From NCBI RefSeq assembly GCF_003386205.1, contig NZ_QRDY01000002.1, positions 310,001-374,000 on the forward strand: 64,000 nt of DNA, in the 5' to 3' direction. Below are positions 1 through 9,632 of the stretch, piece after piece (the stretch's first letter is position 1; every line of letters starts with the position of its first letter). The notes under the pieces are model-generated. The model was not told the DNA's origin. It saw only the letters and a program-made list of their open reading frames with translations, and did no database searches. The stretch is from Cohnella lupini. GTDB taxonomy: Bacteria; Bacillota; Bacilli; Paenibacillales; Paenibacillaceae. The translations under genes and the position numbers were made by a program.

Positions 1-1353
1 TTTACGTTCGTAGATAACCTGGTCTCTCCTCCCGGCGGAGAGACGGGGGAAGAGCCCGACGGAGAACCGGACGATGGCGACGGAGAAGATCCGGACGATA
101 ACCCTGATGGAAACCCTGATGGAACTCCTGAAGATAACCCAGAAGATAACCTGGTAGCGGATGATGGCCAAAACGACGATGGGGACGACGATTCGCCTTC
201 AGGTTCCGGGAACGACCAACCCGTCTCTCCGGCAGAAACCGGAATCGTCACGATTCCTGCGGCCTCTCTGAGGAGCGGTTCCAACGGCACAAGCACCGTG
301 GACGCTCCGGCGGATACGACGGAGGTCAAGCTGCCTTGGGATACGGCAACCCTTCTGGCGGAGAACAATCTCGTTGTGAAGACGGATAAGCTGGCGCTCG
401 AGATTCCGCCGGAACTGTTCGATCAGTTATCCGGCCTGATTCCCGCCGAGCAATTGCAAGGCAGCTCGATATCGCTAACCTTCAAGCCCGTGCAACCTTC
501 GGAAGCGGATAAATGGCTTGCTAACGGCCAGCTATCGGGTACGGAGATCAGGCTAGGCAGCGAGGTCTACGAGCTAAGCTTGACGATTCGAACGGCGGGC
601 GGAACAACCGAGAAACTGACGCGATTCAATCAGCCGATCACGATTCGCGTCAGGCTCGATCCTTCCATGGATCCCGATCTGACGGGGATTTACTACATCT
701 CCGACGACGGCAAGCCGGAATGGATCGGAGGACAATACGCGGAAGGGGAAATGACGGCGCAAATTCGACATTTCAGCAAATACGCCGCGCTGGAAGTGAA
801 GAAGGATTTCTCCGATCTGGCGGCCGGCCATTGGGCGTATGACGCCATCCGTCAATTGGCGGCCAAGCAGATCGTCCTAGGAACCGGTTTCGCGACCTTC
901 GAACCCGGCCGCTCAGTCACCCGCGCTGAATTCACGTCTATGCTGGTCCAAGCGTTAAAGCTGACGGAACCGGGCGAGACCGCATTCGCCGACGTTTCCG
1001 AGGATAAATGGTACGCGGAGGCGGTGTCCATCGCGCATGCGGCGGGAATCGTCGCGGGTAAGAGCGCGACTTCATTCGATCCGGAAGGGCTGCTTACGAG
1101 GGAAGAGATGGCGACCTTGACGATGAAGGCCTATCATTCCGTCGACGGCAAAGCTCCAACTGGAACGGCGGTTTCGTTCTCCGACGAGTCGAAGATTTCG
1201 CCTTGGGCTTCCGTTTATGCGAAAGAAGCATCGTCGCTTGCCTTCATTCAAGGCCGAGCGGGAGGGGTTTTCGCTCCTAAGGGCATAACGACCCGCGCGG
1301 AAGCGGCGCAAGTGATATACGGTTTAATGAGATCCGCGCAACCGACAATCTAA
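1..1353 (+). CDS. SLH-domain surface protein, C-terminal part
   Basis: The reading frame is open from the first base, so the N-terminus lies outside the window; 450 residues are visible. The first ~75 residues are an Asp/Glu/Pro/Gly-rich linker of low complexity. A beta-rich region of unknown fold follows (about 110-260). Three S-layer homology domains come last, beginning near residues 270 (FSDLAAGHW), 329 (FADVSEDKW) and 393 (FSDESKISPW). SLH domains bind pyruvylated secondary cell-wall polymer and hold exported proteins on the Gram-positive cell surface. The upstream catalytic or binding portion cannot be identified from what is visible. In this family the missing part is often a glycanase. 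The gene ends in a hairpin and is followed by a sensor kinase gene. Confidence 0.88.
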   Translation, partial: FTFVDNLVSPPGGETGEEPDGEPDDGDGEDPDDNPDGNPDGTPEDNPEDNLVADDGQNDDGDDDSPSGSGNDQPVSPAETGIVTIPAASLRSGSNGTSTVDAPADTTEVKLPWDTATLLAENNLVVKTDKLALEIPPELFDQLSGLIPAEQLQGSSISLTFKPVQPSEADKWLANGQLSGTEIRLGSEVYELSLTIRTAGGTTEKLTRFNQPITIRVRLDPSMDPDLTGIYYISDDGKPEWIGGQYAEGEMTAQIRHFSKYAALEVKKDFSDLAAGHWAYDAIRQLAAKQIVLGTGFATFEPGRSVTRAEFTSMLVQALKLTEPGETAFADVSEDKWYAEAVSIAHAAGIVAGKSATSFDPEGLLTREEMATLTMKAYHSVDGKAPTGTAVSFSDESKISPWASVYAKEASSLAFIQGRAGGVFAPKGITTRAEAAQVIYGLMRSAQPTI

Positions 1354-1360
1354 AACGGAG

Positions 1361-1397
1361 AAGCCCCCTCGGACGCCGAAAACGGCCGATGGGGCTT
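1361..1397 (+). terminator. hairpin after SLH gene
   Basis: Arms AAGCCCCCTCGG and CCGATGGGGCTT pair with one mismatch, and an inner GCCG/CGGC stem lies within the loop. Only a short T run follows. This is probably a weak intrinsic terminator between the surface protein gene and the kinase gene. Confidence 0.55.
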
Positions 1398-1434
1398 TCC
1401 GATGACTTCGGCGAAGAAGGAGGAAGGGATATTC

Positions 1435-3294
1435 ATGCGTAAACGAACGAGGAACGAGAATACCGGATTGCTGTCGCGACTCAGTTTTCCCGTATTTGCG
1501 CTGATCGTTGCCATCATCGCTTTTTTCGCCACGGCCGCAAGTTACATCTTGATCCGCGTGCAGAACGATCATACTCTCGAGATGGCGAACCAATCGATGA
1601 AATTCGTCTACCGCAACATATGGTACCAGTTCGATACGATGAACAACGTAGCCGCGTTCATTCTCTCGAATCCTTCGATAGAAGGTTTACTGGAAAGCGG
1701 CGGCTATCAGAATACCTACGATTCGGTCGACGATTATTTCGCGTTGCAGACGAATCTGGAAAATCTGTCGTTGGTTTCGTTGCTCAACGACTTCGGATCC
1801 CGCAGCACCGCCAAGAAGACGTACGTCGTGTCCATCGCGCTGGAGCCGGGAAGCGGCTTATATGCCATGGCGACGGATCGGTTCGACCCGACGACGGGCA
1901 TCTACAAATTCGAGGATCTGCAAGGCCAAGAGTGGTATCGAAGCTTGAGCACCGGCTCGCGCCAGTCCGAATGGTGGGGGCAGGCAGCGGGGCAATCCAA
2001 CGTCGCCATGATTTATTCGGCGAGAACGAAGGCGAGCATCAAGGACGGCAGGAGCATCGGTACCGTGATCGTTGGCGCGGATACGGGAAGCATCCGCAGC
2101 GTATTCGAGAACGCGCAGCTGAAGAAGGGCTACCACGTGCTGCTGGACGAGAACGACAACGTCATCTTCAGCGAGCGGTACGATTTTCTCGAATCCGTGA
2201 AGGACGTTCCGTATGTTCAGGCGTTGGATGGCGCGACGGGATCCATGGTTGCCAGAATCGACGGAGAGCAGCACCGAGTCATGTTCGAGACGTTCGTGAA
2301 CGGCTGGAAGCTGTTGACGGTCGTTCCGGAAAGCCATTTCAGCCAATATACGTTCGCCATATCGGCTATAGGCGCCGCTACAGCGATCATCGCCTTGTTG
2401 ATCGCGGGATTCACTTTACGGAGAATCGTCGTAAGAGTTACCGTTCCGATCACGAGGCTCGTTTCGGCGATGCAGAGACCGGAGGTGCTGGAATTCAAGG
2501 AAGCGCTGCCGGAGCAGAATTCCGGCATTTACGAGGTCGATAAGCTGGGCGAGAGGTTCGCATCCATGCTCGTAACGTTGCACGGGCTGATAGAAAAATC
2601 CTTTTCCGAGGAGATGGAACGCCGTCAGCTTCAATTGGAGCTGCTGCATGCCCAGATCAATCCGCATTTTCTGTATAACACCTTGGATCTGATCAATTGC
2701 CGCGCCATTATGGCAGGAGATCGCGAAGCGAGCGAGATCGTCCGGGCATTGGCGAACGTGTTCCGCTATAGCTTGAACAAAGGGGAAACCTGGATTTCCC
2801 TGGGAGACGAGGTGAAGCAGATCGAGGCTTATCTTCGCATTCAACAAATGATGATGGACAATTTGCGAGTGGAAATTCGCGTGCCGGAGGAGCTCCTATC
2901 TTCGAGGATCGTCCATCTTACGTTGCAACCGCTCGTAGAAAACGCGATCATACACGGCTTTGCCGACCGGACATCCGATTGCTGCATCACGATCGATGCC
3001 AAGCTTAAAGGGAAAACGCTGACGTTGCGCGTCGAAGACAACGGCAAAGGATGCGATCCGGCTCGAATGAACCGCATGCTCAGGGAGCATCAGGGGAGCG
3101 AGCCGGAAGCCAAAGCCGTAGGCGTCCGAAGCGGTTTCGGCACGTTAAACGTACACCGCCGAATTCAATTGCACTGCGGAGAAGCCTTCGGCCTGAGATA
3201 CGAGGAGACGGGCGAAGGCACCCGCGTCGAAATCGTCGTGCCTTACCTGCAAGAGAATCGATTACCGGAAACGGAGGGGTTAGCGAATGTATAA
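1435..3294 (+). CDS. YesM-type sensor histidine kinase
   Basis: This 619-residue membrane kinase is of the type paired with AraC-like response regulators in sugar-sensing systems of Paenibacillaceae. A transmembrane helix (about 14-40) is followed by an extracellular sensor domain, a second helix (about 307-330), a HAMP-like linker, the His_kinase dimerisation segment and a HATPase domain. The phospho-acceptor is His411 in QINPHFLYN. The N box PLVENAIIHGF and the G1-type motif VEDNGKGCD are intact. I chose the ATG at 1435 because AAGGAGG lies 11 nt upstream at 1417-1423; an in-frame ATG at 1402 has no such site. The last 8 nt overlap the response regulator gene, which implies translational coupling. 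The ligand is unknown, but the GH105 gene downstream suggests an oligogalacturonide-like sugar. Confidence 0.93.
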   Translation: MRKRTRNENTGLLSRLSFPVFALIVAIIAFFATAASYILIRVQNDHTLEMANQSMKFVYRNIWYQFDTMNNVAAFILSNPSIEGLLESGGYQNTYDSVDDYFALQTNLENLSLVSLLNDFGSRSTAKKTYVVSIALEPGSGLYAMATDRFDPTTGIYKFEDLQGQEWYRSLSTGSRQSEWWGQAAGQSNVAMIYSARTKASIKDGRSIGTVIVGADTGSIRSVFENAQLKKGYHVLLDENDNVIFSERYDFLESVKDVPYVQALDGATGSMVARIDGEQHRVMFETFVNGWKLLTVVPESHFSQYTFAISAIGAATAIIALLIAGFTLRRIVVRVTVPITRLVSAMQRPEVLEFKEALPEQNSGIYEVDKLGERFASMLVTLHGLIEKSFSEEMERRQLQLELLHAQINPHFLYNTLDLINCRAIMAGDREASEIVRALANVFRYSLNKGETWISLGDEVKQIEAYLRIQQMMMDNLRVEIRVPEELLSSRIVHLTLQPLVENAIIHGFADRTSDCCITIDAKLKGKTLTLRVEDNGKGCDPARMNRMLREHQGSEPEAKAVGVRSGFGTLNVHRRIQLHCGEAFGLRYEETGEGTRVEIVVPYLQENRLPETEGLANV

Positions 3295-4093
3295 GCTGCT
3301 TATCGCCGAGGACGTCAAGACCGTTCGCGAAACGTTGGTCCGTTCGATTCCTTGGCAGGAGTTAGGCGTTACGGTGGTCGGCGCCGTCCAGAACGGCGAG
3401 GAAGCGCTGATCCGGCTGGAGGACGAAGAACCGGACCTGTTGCTGACCGATATCGGGATGCCCAAGATGAACGGGCTGGAGCTGATAGAGCTGGCGCAAG
3501 CCCGGAAGCCGGATATTCGCTGCATTATCCTATCCGGTCTGAACGAATTCGAGCACGCCAGGCAAGCGATCAAGCTTCAAGTGCTGGACTATGTCCTGAA
3601 GCCGATCGACCCCGGAGAGATCGAGAAGGTCGTGGCTCGCGCGATTCGAACTTTGAGCAAGGAGCGGGAGGAACGCCGGGAGCTGGATCAAGCCGGCCAA
3701 GTGTCCAAGGATAAGCTCCCTCATCTGTCGGAGATGCTGCTTCCGGGTGAATTGACGGGAAATCTGAAGAAGAAAAAACTGGTCGAGCAAGCCATTCAAT
3801 ACATGAAGGAGCAATATACGCGCAGGGAATTATCGCTGTCGGACGTGGCGGCGGCCGTCGGGCTTAGCGAGAAGTATATGAACCTGTTGGTCAAAGACGT
3901 GACGGGAGCGACGATCAACCACTTGATCATCGGACTCCGTATGGAGGAAGCGGCTCGACTGCTTAAGAATCCTATGAATCGCATTTACGAGATTTGCGAG
4001 CGCATAGGGTATACGGATCAGGATCATTTTCGGGAGAGCTTCAAGAAGCAATACGGGTTGACGCCGACGGAGTATCGCAATCAGCACTTGTAG
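3287..4093 (+). CDS. YesN-type response regulator, REC plus AraC HTH
   Basis: This 268-residue protein has an N-terminal receiver domain with acidic residues E8 and D9, phospho-acceptor D55 in LLTDIGMP and the conserved lysine in VLKPIDP. A short linker leads to a C-terminal double helix-turn-helix of the AraC/XylS type (about 165-268, ending LTPTEYRNQHL). It is shorter than many YesN proteins because the middle section is reduced. It should receive phosphate from the preceding kinase, whose gene it overlaps by 8 nt, and activate a sugar-use operon. The GH105 gene 92 nt downstream is the obvious candidate target; this is inferred from position only. Confidence 0.92.
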   Translation: MYKLLIAEDVKTVRETLVRSIPWQELGVTVVGAVQNGEEALIRLEDEEPDLLLTDIGMPKMNGLELIELAQARKPDIRCIILSGLNEFEHARQAIKLQVLDYVLKPIDPGEIEKVVARAIRTLSKEREERRELDQAGQVSKDKLPHLSEMLLPGELTGNLKKKKLVEQAIQYMKEQYTRRELSLSDVAAAVGLSEKYMNLLVKDVTGATINHLIIGLRMEEAARLLKNPMNRIYEICERIGYTDQDHFRESFKKQYGLTPTEYRNQHL

Positions 4094-4185
4094 AGGTACG
4101 GCGGTAGGCATGGTTTGACAACCATCATTCATCGTAACACCTCGCGCGAGGAGTATTGAGTCAGTTTAGAAGGGTGGAGTTTGGA

Positions 4186-5313
4186 TTGGAAAAGAGAGAG
4201 CTGGAAGAAGCGGCAAATCGAGTCTATCGATTTATGATGCACGGCGAACAGGCTGAGTGGGGTAGCCACGAATGGACGGACTGGGCAATGAACATCGACC
4301 GGTGGGATTGGAATTCGGGAGTCGGAATCATAGCGGCCGCGGAATTCGGCAAAATGTCGCGTGAGGATTGGGCGATCCAGGAGGTAGAGGATTGGGTGAA
4401 CCGGAACAAGTGGCAGTCGGACTCCGTCAAGGTCATCAATTCGATGGCGCCTTATGCCGTATTTCCGCTGTTGCTCGAGAAGAAGGCGGATCCCTATTAC
4501 GCGGCGAAGGCCGAGGAAATCGCGTTTTGGATGATGGAGCAGTCTCCCCGCACGGGGAACGGCGCTTTCGAGCACACCGTCACGGAGAAGGCTTCGTTCC
4601 GCGAGCAGATCTGGGCGGATACCGTCTTCATGGCCGTGCTATTCTTAGCTCGCGCGGCCAGGATGCTCTCCAATCGCCGAATGGCGGACGAGGCTCTGCG
4701 GCAAGTGCTGCTGCACTTGCGCGCGTTGCAGGATGACGGGACGGGCTTACTCTTTCACGCCTGGAATTGCGAGGCGGAGGATTGGATGTCCGCCGCGCGG
4801 TGGAACCGGGCGAACGCATGGAACGCTTGCGGCGTTCCGATGATTCTGGAAGCGTTGGAAGGTTGCGATTTCGGCAATTGGAATTCCTCCGATGATACTG
4901 GGGATTCCGGTAACTCCGGAGCGCTGGCCGAGATCAAGGGAAGGTATGTCAAGCTCGCGGAGGGGCTAATGCTCAAGCAAAACGCGAGCGGGCTGTGGCC
5001 AACCGTATTGGACCGACCCGGTTATTACGAGGAAACTTCGGGGTCGGCCGGCATTGCTTACGGGTTGTACAAGGCTGCCCGGATGGGGCTGCTTCCCGAT
5101 TCGAAGCAAGCGATGGCCTGCGCCGATAGGGCGACGGCCGCCGTTATATCCAAGATCGGCGCCAACGGAGCCGTCGAAGGCGTCTCCGGGGGAACGCCGG
5201 TGCTCGACAGCGTTGCCGCATACAACGAGGTTCCGATCTTCCCGACCTTGTACGGACAGGGACTGACGTTGCTATTGCTAACTGAGGCTATTGATTTGAG
5301 CAAGTCTCGCTAA
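4186..5313 (+). CDS. GH105 unsaturated glucuronyl/galacturonyl hydrolase
   Basis: This cytoplasmic protein of about 375 residues resembles YteR/YesR, which remove the unsaturated uronic acid that polysaccharide lyases leave at the non-reducing end. Family signs are the alpha/alpha-barrel motifs EQIWADTVFMA (with the likely catalytic Asp145), LLFHAWN and WNRANAWNACG. No signal peptide is visible. The TTG at 4186 is preferred because AAGGGTGGAG lies about 6 nt upstream; a TTG at 4156 has its purine-rich site only 2 nt away. The gene follows the kinase/regulator pair and ends at a strong terminator, so the three genes look like one sensing and processing unit. The exact substrate (rhamnogalacturonan, xanthan or another uronide) cannot be read from the sequence. 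Confidence 0.82.
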   Translation: MEKRELEEAANRVYRFMMHGEQAEWGSHEWTDWAMNIDRWDWNSGVGIIAAAEFGKMSREDWAIQEVEDWVNRNKWQSDSVKVINSMAPYAVFPLLLEKKADPYYAAKAEEIAFWMMEQSPRTGNGAFEHTVTEKASFREQIWADTVFMAVLFLARAARMLSNRRMADEALRQVLLHLRALQDDGTGLLFHAWNCEAEDWMSAARWNRANAWNACGVPMILEALEGCDFGNWNSSDDTGDSGNSGALAEIKGRYVKLAEGLMLKQNASGLWPTVLDRPGYYEETSGSAGIAYGLYKAARMGLLPDSKQAMACADRATAAVISKIGANGAVEGVSGGTPVLDSVAAYNEVPIFPTLYGQGLTLLLLTEAIDLSKSR

Positions 5314-5346
5314 AGTATATGAACGACTAACATTCATGTTCGATTC

Positions 5347-5388
5347 GAGGGGCTATCCGCTAGGCAATACTGGCGCGGCCCCTCTTTT
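5347..5388 (+). terminator. intrinsic terminator after GH105 gene
   Basis: Arms GAGGGGC (5347-5353) and GCCCCTC (5378-5384) pair perfectly and are followed by TTTT. It ends the kinase/regulator/GH105 unit. Confidence 0.8.
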
Positions 5389-5474
5389 CTATGCGATTCC
5401 ACCGTCTCTACCGCCGCTATCCCTTTCGCTCAGAGACTGACTGCCGCTCTAACTAACCTACCCCATTTACGTCG

Positions 5475-5502
5475 AATAACCCGTCCAGACCGGGTTATTT
5501 CT
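5475..5502. repeat. solitary hairpin related to the 51-bp arrays
   Basis: Arms GAATAACCCG and CGGGTTATTT flank a 7-nt loop TCCAGAC; nine pairs are Watson-Crick and one is G-T. The left arm matches the arm of the 50.8 kb array and the loop matches that of the 46.4 kb array (TCCAAAC), so this is probably a single copy of the same element class. The rest of 5389-5590 shows no gene. Confidence 0.5.
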
Positions 5503-5598
5503 CTCGAACCGTCGAAGAATTCAAAAAAAAGCTGAGCATGCCTTGATCTAACCACTCCGTAGTCGTAAATTCAACGATTTACGAATGGCGACGGTTTG

Positions 5599-5612
5599 CG
5601 TAACCGATACCA
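5599..5612 (+). promoter_or_regulatory. distal candidate LacI-family operator
   Basis: CGTAACCGATACCA matches the proximal site at 5691-5704 in 12 of 14 positions and lies 92 bp upstream of it. A repressor dimer pair could bridge the two sites. The assignment rests on similarity and position. Confidence 0.4.
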
Positions 5613-5653
5613 TAATGGGCAACATAATCAATTCAAATCCGTCCAATAATCTT

Positions 5654-5682
5654 TTGACAGGCAACGTATAACTAGCTAAACT
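5654..5682 (+). promoter_or_regulatory. sigma-A-type promoter of lacI-family gene
   Basis: A perfect -35 box TTGACA (5654-5659) is followed by 17 nt and the -10 box TAAACT (5677-5682). The predicted transcription start near 5690 coincides with the proximal operator candidate, which fits autorepression. Confidence 0.6.
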
Positions 5683-5690
5683 AATAACTA

Positions 5691-5704
5691 TGTAACCGGT
5701 ACCA
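5691..5704 (+). promoter_or_regulatory. proximal candidate LacI-family operator
   Basis: TGTAACCGGTACCA is an imperfect palindrome centred on CCGG with 10 of 14 positions symmetric, typical of LacI-family operators with a central CpG. It sits at the predicted start point of transcription of the repressor gene. Confidence 0.5.
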
Positions 5705-5758
5705 CATAAGTTGATATATGCGGGTAAGCCGGAAGATTTCATTCAAAGGACGGATCAT

Positions 5759-6766
5759 ATGGCTACCATACGGGACGTCGCCAAGATGTCCGGATTTTCC
5801 GTCGCGACGGTTTCCAGGGTTTTGAACAAGAAAGGCTACGTGAACGCTGCTACGGAGAAGTCCATCGTCGCGGCGATGAGTGCCTTGAATTACACTCCGA
5901 GCATCGCGGCGAGAAGCTTAGCGGGCAAGAGCTCCGGGACGATCGCCCTCATGGTTCCGGATATTTTGAATCCCTTTTTTCCGGAGCTCGCAAGGGCGAT
6001 AGAAGATGCCGCGAACGGATACGGCTACAGCGTCATTCTATGCAACTCCGACAATGACCTCCAAAAAGAAATGAATTATTTCGATATGCTGGTCAGCAAG
6101 AAAGTAGACGGGTTGATCGTGGCTTCCTATAGCCTCGGTCCCGACCAAATCTTAAACCTGAAGAAAAGATCCATTCCCGTCATCGCCATCGACAATCATT
6201 TCGGAGCCCATCCGATCGTCTCGTTCGTATCCGATAACCGGGCCGGCGGAGCGATGGCGACAAGACACTTGCTTGAACAAGGCTGCCGGAAAATCGCCCA
6301 TATTTGCGGGCCGATGAGCATAGTCGCGAGCCGGGAAAGATGCCTCGGCTACGAAGAAGCATGCGGGACCCAGCCATGGTTTCTCCCCAGTCTCATCGCG
6401 ACAAGCGACGATTTCCACGTTGAGGGCGGTACTCGCGCGATGGCGGAGCTGCTGAAGCGACATCCGGATATCGACGGTGTTTTCGCGGGCAACGACCTGA
6501 TGGCGTGCGGAGCTTTGAAGGCGTTATATCGGCTAAGACGTAAAGTGCCGGAAGAGATCAAGCTGGTCGGCTTCGATGGTCTTGCCATGAGCACGGTCGT
6601 TCCGGAGTTGTCGACGATCGCGCAGCCGATCCGGGAGATGGGAACGCAGGCGATGGATTACTTGATTCGCATGCTTAACGGCGAGAGAGTCGAAGAACGC
6701 GCGCACGTGATGGATGTAACCTTAGTCGTTAAGCAATCTAGCCAAATCGTACACACGAGAGGATGA
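5759..6766 (+). CDS. LacI-family repressor, RbsR-like
   Basis: This 335-residue repressor has an N-terminal LacI helix-turn-helix (TIRDVAKMSGFSVATVSRVL) and hinge (ARSLAGKSSGTIAL), followed by a periplasmic-binding-protein-like ligand domain (about 60-330). The ATG at 5759 is chosen because AAAGGA lies 8 nt upstream and the protein then starts exactly at the conserved helix-turn-helix; the frame is open further upstream. The stop overlaps the ribokinase start by 4 nt (ATGA). By analogy with RbsR it would sense ribose or another pentose and repress its own operon through the sites at 5599 and 5691. No rbsABC transporter or rbsD is present nearby, so the inducer is uncertain. Confidence 0.88.
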   Translation: MATIRDVAKMSGFSVATVSRVLNKKGYVNAATEKSIVAAMSALNYTPSIAARSLAGKSSGTIALMVPDILNPFFPELARAIEDAANGYGYSVILCNSDNDLQKEMNYFDMLVSKKVDGLIVASYSLGPDQILNLKKRSIPVIAIDNHFGAHPIVSFVSDNRAGGAMATRHLLEQGCRKIAHICGPMSIVASRERCLGYEEACGTQPWFLPSLIATSDDFHVEGGTRAMAELLKRHPDIDGVFAGNDLMACGALKALYRLRRKVPEEIKLVGFDGLAMSTVVPELSTIAQPIREMGTQAMDYLIRMLNGERVEERAHVMDVTLVVKQSSQIVHTRG

Positions 6767-7689
6767 AATCGGAGATGAGTACTTCTAAATCGGGAATCGT
6801 CATCATCGGAAGTCTGAACATGGATGTCGTAGTGACTATGCCAAGGTTGCCCAAATTGGGCGAAACGGTGCATGGGGATGCCGTCCACTACGTACCGGGA
6901 GGCAAGGGAGCCAACCAAGCGATCGGCTGCAGCCGCTTGACGGCGGAAACGACTATGATCGGATGCGTAGGATCGGATATGTTCGGAGATATGATCCTAA
7001 GGCAAATGACGGACAACGGCGTAGCGCTAGGAGCGATCGGGAAAATCGAAGGAGAATCGACGGGGACGGCGCATATTTCCCATACGGAGGACGATAACTG
7101 CATCGTCGTCGTGGCGGGTGCCAATTCGGCTTGCACGGCGGAATACGTGCGACGCTACGAAGCCGATATCCAATCCGCTTCCGTAGCAGTCGCCCAATTG
7201 GAGATTCCTCTAACCTCGGTAACGACTGCTTTCGAGATCGCCAAAGCCGCCGGGGTCATTACCGTTTTGAATCCGGCTCCCGCGAAGGAACTGCCGGACG
7301 AGCTGCTTCGTCTGACCGATTATATCACGCCAAACGAAACCGAATGGGAGCTTATCGGGGGTACTCCTTGCCGTGAGGACAAAGAGTTCGAAGACTCCAT
7401 GACCAGCTGGGAATTGCGGTACGGAACGAAAGTGATCGTCACGCGCGGAGAAAAAGGCTGCTCCTATCTCGATGGCGGACGGTTGATTACGGTTCCTTCG
7501 CCTAAAGTGGGAGTAGTCGATACGACCGGAGCCGGAGATTCGTTTAACGCGGCATTCGCCTACGGGTTATCCGAAGCGAAGCCGATCGGCGAGATCGCGA
7601 GATTCGCCGTGTCCGCGGCTTCCTTATCCGTTCAGAAGTTCGGCGCCCAAGACGGGATGCCCACATTGACCGAGGTTCGCAGTCTCTAA
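6763..7689 (+). CDS. rbsK: ribokinase (PfkB family)
   Basis: This 308-residue PfkB-family sugar kinase would phosphorylate ribose (or a similar sugar) at O5 with ATP in the cytoplasm. It shows the N-terminal PfkB signature PGGKGANQAIGCSRL near residue 45 and the C-terminal signature DTTGAGDSFNAAFAYG with the anion-hole GAGD and catalytic Asp. NPAPAKELPD and TPNETEWELI are typical of ribokinases. The ATG at 6763 overlaps the repressor stop as ATGA; an ATG at 6775 lies better spaced from the GAGAGG at 6757, so the true N-terminus may be 4 residues shorter. It is cotranscribed with the LacI-family gene and ends at a terminator. Substrate specificity within the family is not certain. Confidence 0.85.
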   Translation: MKSEMSTSKSGIVIIGSLNMDVVVTMPRLPKLGETVHGDAVHYVPGGKGANQAIGCSRLTAETTMIGCVGSDMFGDMILRQMTDNGVALGAIGKIEGESTGTAHISHTEDDNCIVVVAGANSACTAEYVRRYEADIQSASVAVAQLEIPLTSVTTAFEIAKAAGVITVLNPAPAKELPDELLRLTDYITPNETEWELIGGTPCREDKEFEDSMTSWELRYGTKVIVTRGEKGCSYLDGGRLITVPSPKVGVVDTTGAGDSFNAAFAYGLSEAKPIGEIARFAVSAASLSVQKFGAQDGMPTLTEVRSL

Positions 7690-7712
7690 GCTTTCGATGA
7701 CCGTATCGCGGA

Positions 7713-7740
7713 AAAGTCCTTCGTACCCGAAGGGCTTTAT
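7713..7740 (+). terminator. intrinsic terminator after ribokinase gene
   Basis: Arms AAAGTCCTTCG and CGAAGGGCTTT pair with one T-G wobble around a TACC loop; TTATT follows on the 3' side. Confidence 0.7.
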
Positions 7741-7862
7741 TGGCGTATCCGTGAAACAAGAAACTTACCTTCGTATTTTCCGATTGCCTTTTGCGGGATT
7801 TATGCCTACGCTAATAGGAAGAACGCTTGACCGTCAATCCGTACGCAGGAGGCATCGGCATT

Positions 7863-9632
7863 ATGAATGCGCTTTATCGTATGTTTTCCCCGCAATCTCT
7901 AAAAAGCAGGCTAGCGTTAATACTGACCGTAGCCACCGTGATTCCGCTTCTGCTGACGGGATACATTTCCTATCGTTGGATTTACATCGTGCAAACGGAG
8001 AAAATACAACAGGATTGGTTAGATAGGACATTGTTCGAAAGGGACGAGCTGGATCGTAAGTTGGACGAACTGGCAAGGGTGTCCCAGCTTCTGGATGTCG
8101 AAGGGGGCATCGGGCGCGACGTCGTTCAATTCATATCGAGCGGTACTCCTTACGAACGTTCGATCTTATATCGCAATATTTCCCAATCGATGGCAAACGT
8201 AAATTTTTCGAACCCGAATCTCGGGGTTATGCTCTATTATGCGCCGGGGCGCGAGGAACCCGTGTTGTTTCCGAATACGGACGCGAAGTTTCCGTTCGTT
8301 CCCGACTCCATGAAAATTTTTTACAAGCAAAAGGCATTCGTATATTACGGCCCCTATCCGTCGCTGAACGGGGACAACAAAAACGAGCCCGTGTTCGCGC
8401 TGCTTCGCAAGCTGGAGTATGGGAAAGGACAGCCGCTCTACGCCTATATCGAGACGAAGGCCGTCGGCTTGGAAGCGATGTTCGCTCCGGGGGGGAAGTC
8501 TCGTTCGGCTGGGGGTGCGAGCTACTCCGTTTATCACGTGCTGACGGGCCCGGACGGTAAGGTGGCCTACAGCAATCTCGAGAGCGAAGCTCGCATCGGG
8601 GAAGATTTCGCCGAAACGAACTCGGCTTACCAGACGTTCCGAGCGCAAGGCGACCATGGTTGGACGTTGTACCAGCTGATCCCGAATGCCGATTACGACC
8701 GCGAGATGAACAAATGGTTTACGCAGTTCATGCTGCTCGCTTCTTTGTCGTTGGCGCTTGGAATCGGCTTCGCATGGCTCATATGGCGAATGGTGTACCG
8801 TCCGATACGGATCATTAACCGGGAGATCAGGAGATTCAGTAACCAACAGCCTCTATCCGACGTTCCGGCTACCGGGCTCACGGAATTCGATCGAATATTG
8901 GATAATTTCGGCCAGATGAGCCACCGTATCTCCGAACTGATCACGGACGTGGAAGACAAGGAGAAGCGGAGGGGACAGCTGGAGGTCGAGAAGCTGCTCG
9001 TGCAGATCAACCCGCATTTTCTTCACAACACTTTGAATACGATCCAGTGGCTGGCGCGAATCCAAGGACAGGCCAACATCGCGAGATTGGTGTCGATTTT
9101 TACCCGCGTTCTGCATTATAATCTCGGCAAGAAGAATATTATCGTTACCGTTCGCGAGGAAGTGGATGCCGTTCGCGACTATATCGATCTTCAGAACATT
9201 CGCTACGACCATTCGTTTAATGTCGCTCTGAACGTGGAGCCGGAGGCGCAAGACGTGCTTATTCCTCGCTTCATTTTGCAGCCGTTGGTAGAGAACGCTT
9301 TGTACCACGGGTTCGACGAGGATGAAGGAGGCGCTATCGAAGTGTCCATCACGAAGGAAAAGAGCGCCATTCTATTGCGGGTAAAGGACAACGGCAGGGG
9401 GATGCCGGAAGAAAAGCAGAAGGAACTATTCGAAGACGATGACGAAAGACTGCGGAAATCGGGACTCGGAATCGGTCTGCGGTACGTGAAAAAGATGCTG
9501 ACGGTATACTACGGCTCGAAGTCGGAGTTAACCGTGGAAAGCGGAATCGGACTGGGGACGACGATATCGATCAGGCTTCCCGATACTTTGGAAGGAGCTG
9601 AGGCGCTTGATACAGGCTCTGATCGTGGATGA
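7863..9632 (+). CDS. YesM-type sensor histidine kinase
   Basis: This 589-residue kinase has the same plan as the one at 1435: a transmembrane helix near residues 18-40, an extracellular sensor region, a second helix near 285-310, HAMP, then the kinase core. His385 in [10 protein letters not shown] is the phospho-acceptor; [11 protein letters not shown] and VKDNGRGMP are the ATP-binding motifs, and [11 protein letters not shown] follows. The ATG at 7863 has AGGAGG 10 nt upstream (7847-7852); the frame is open to a TTG at 7827 with no such site. The response regulator starts inside its 3' end. A sugar importer operon lies downstream, so it most likely senses the sugar carried by that importer. 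Confidence 0.92.
   Translation: MNALYRMFSPQSLKSRLALILTVATVIPLLLTGYISYRWIYIVQTEKIQQDWLDRTLFERDELDRKLDELARVSQLLDVEGGIGRDVVQFISSGTPYERSILYRNISQSMANVNFSNPNLGVMLYYAPGREEPVLFPNTDAKFPFVPDSMKIFYKQKAFVYYGPYPSLNGDNKNEPVFALLRKLEYGKGQPLYAYIETKAVGLEAMFAPGGKSRSAGGASYSVYHVLTGPDGKVAYSNLESEARIGEDFAETNSAYQTFRAQGDHGWTLYQLIPNADYDREMNKWFTQFMLLASLSLALGIGFAWLIWRMVYRPIRIINREIRRFSNQQPLSDVPATGLTEFDRILDNFGQMSHRISELITDVEDKEKRRGQLEVEKLLVQINPHFLHNTLNTIQWLARIQGQANIARLVSIFTRVLHYNLGKKNIIVTVREEVDAVRDYIDLQNIRYDHSFNVALNVEPEAQDVLIPRFILQPLVENALYHGFDEDEGGAIEVSITKEKSAILLRVKDNGRGMPEEKQKELFEDDDERLRKSGLGIGLRYVKKMLTVYYGSKSELTVESGIGLGTTISIRLPDTLEGAEALDTGSDRG

Noticed and set aside
9607-9632. Frameshift between the second kinase and its regulator
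   Set aside because: Both proteins are complete; the overlap is normal translational coupling.
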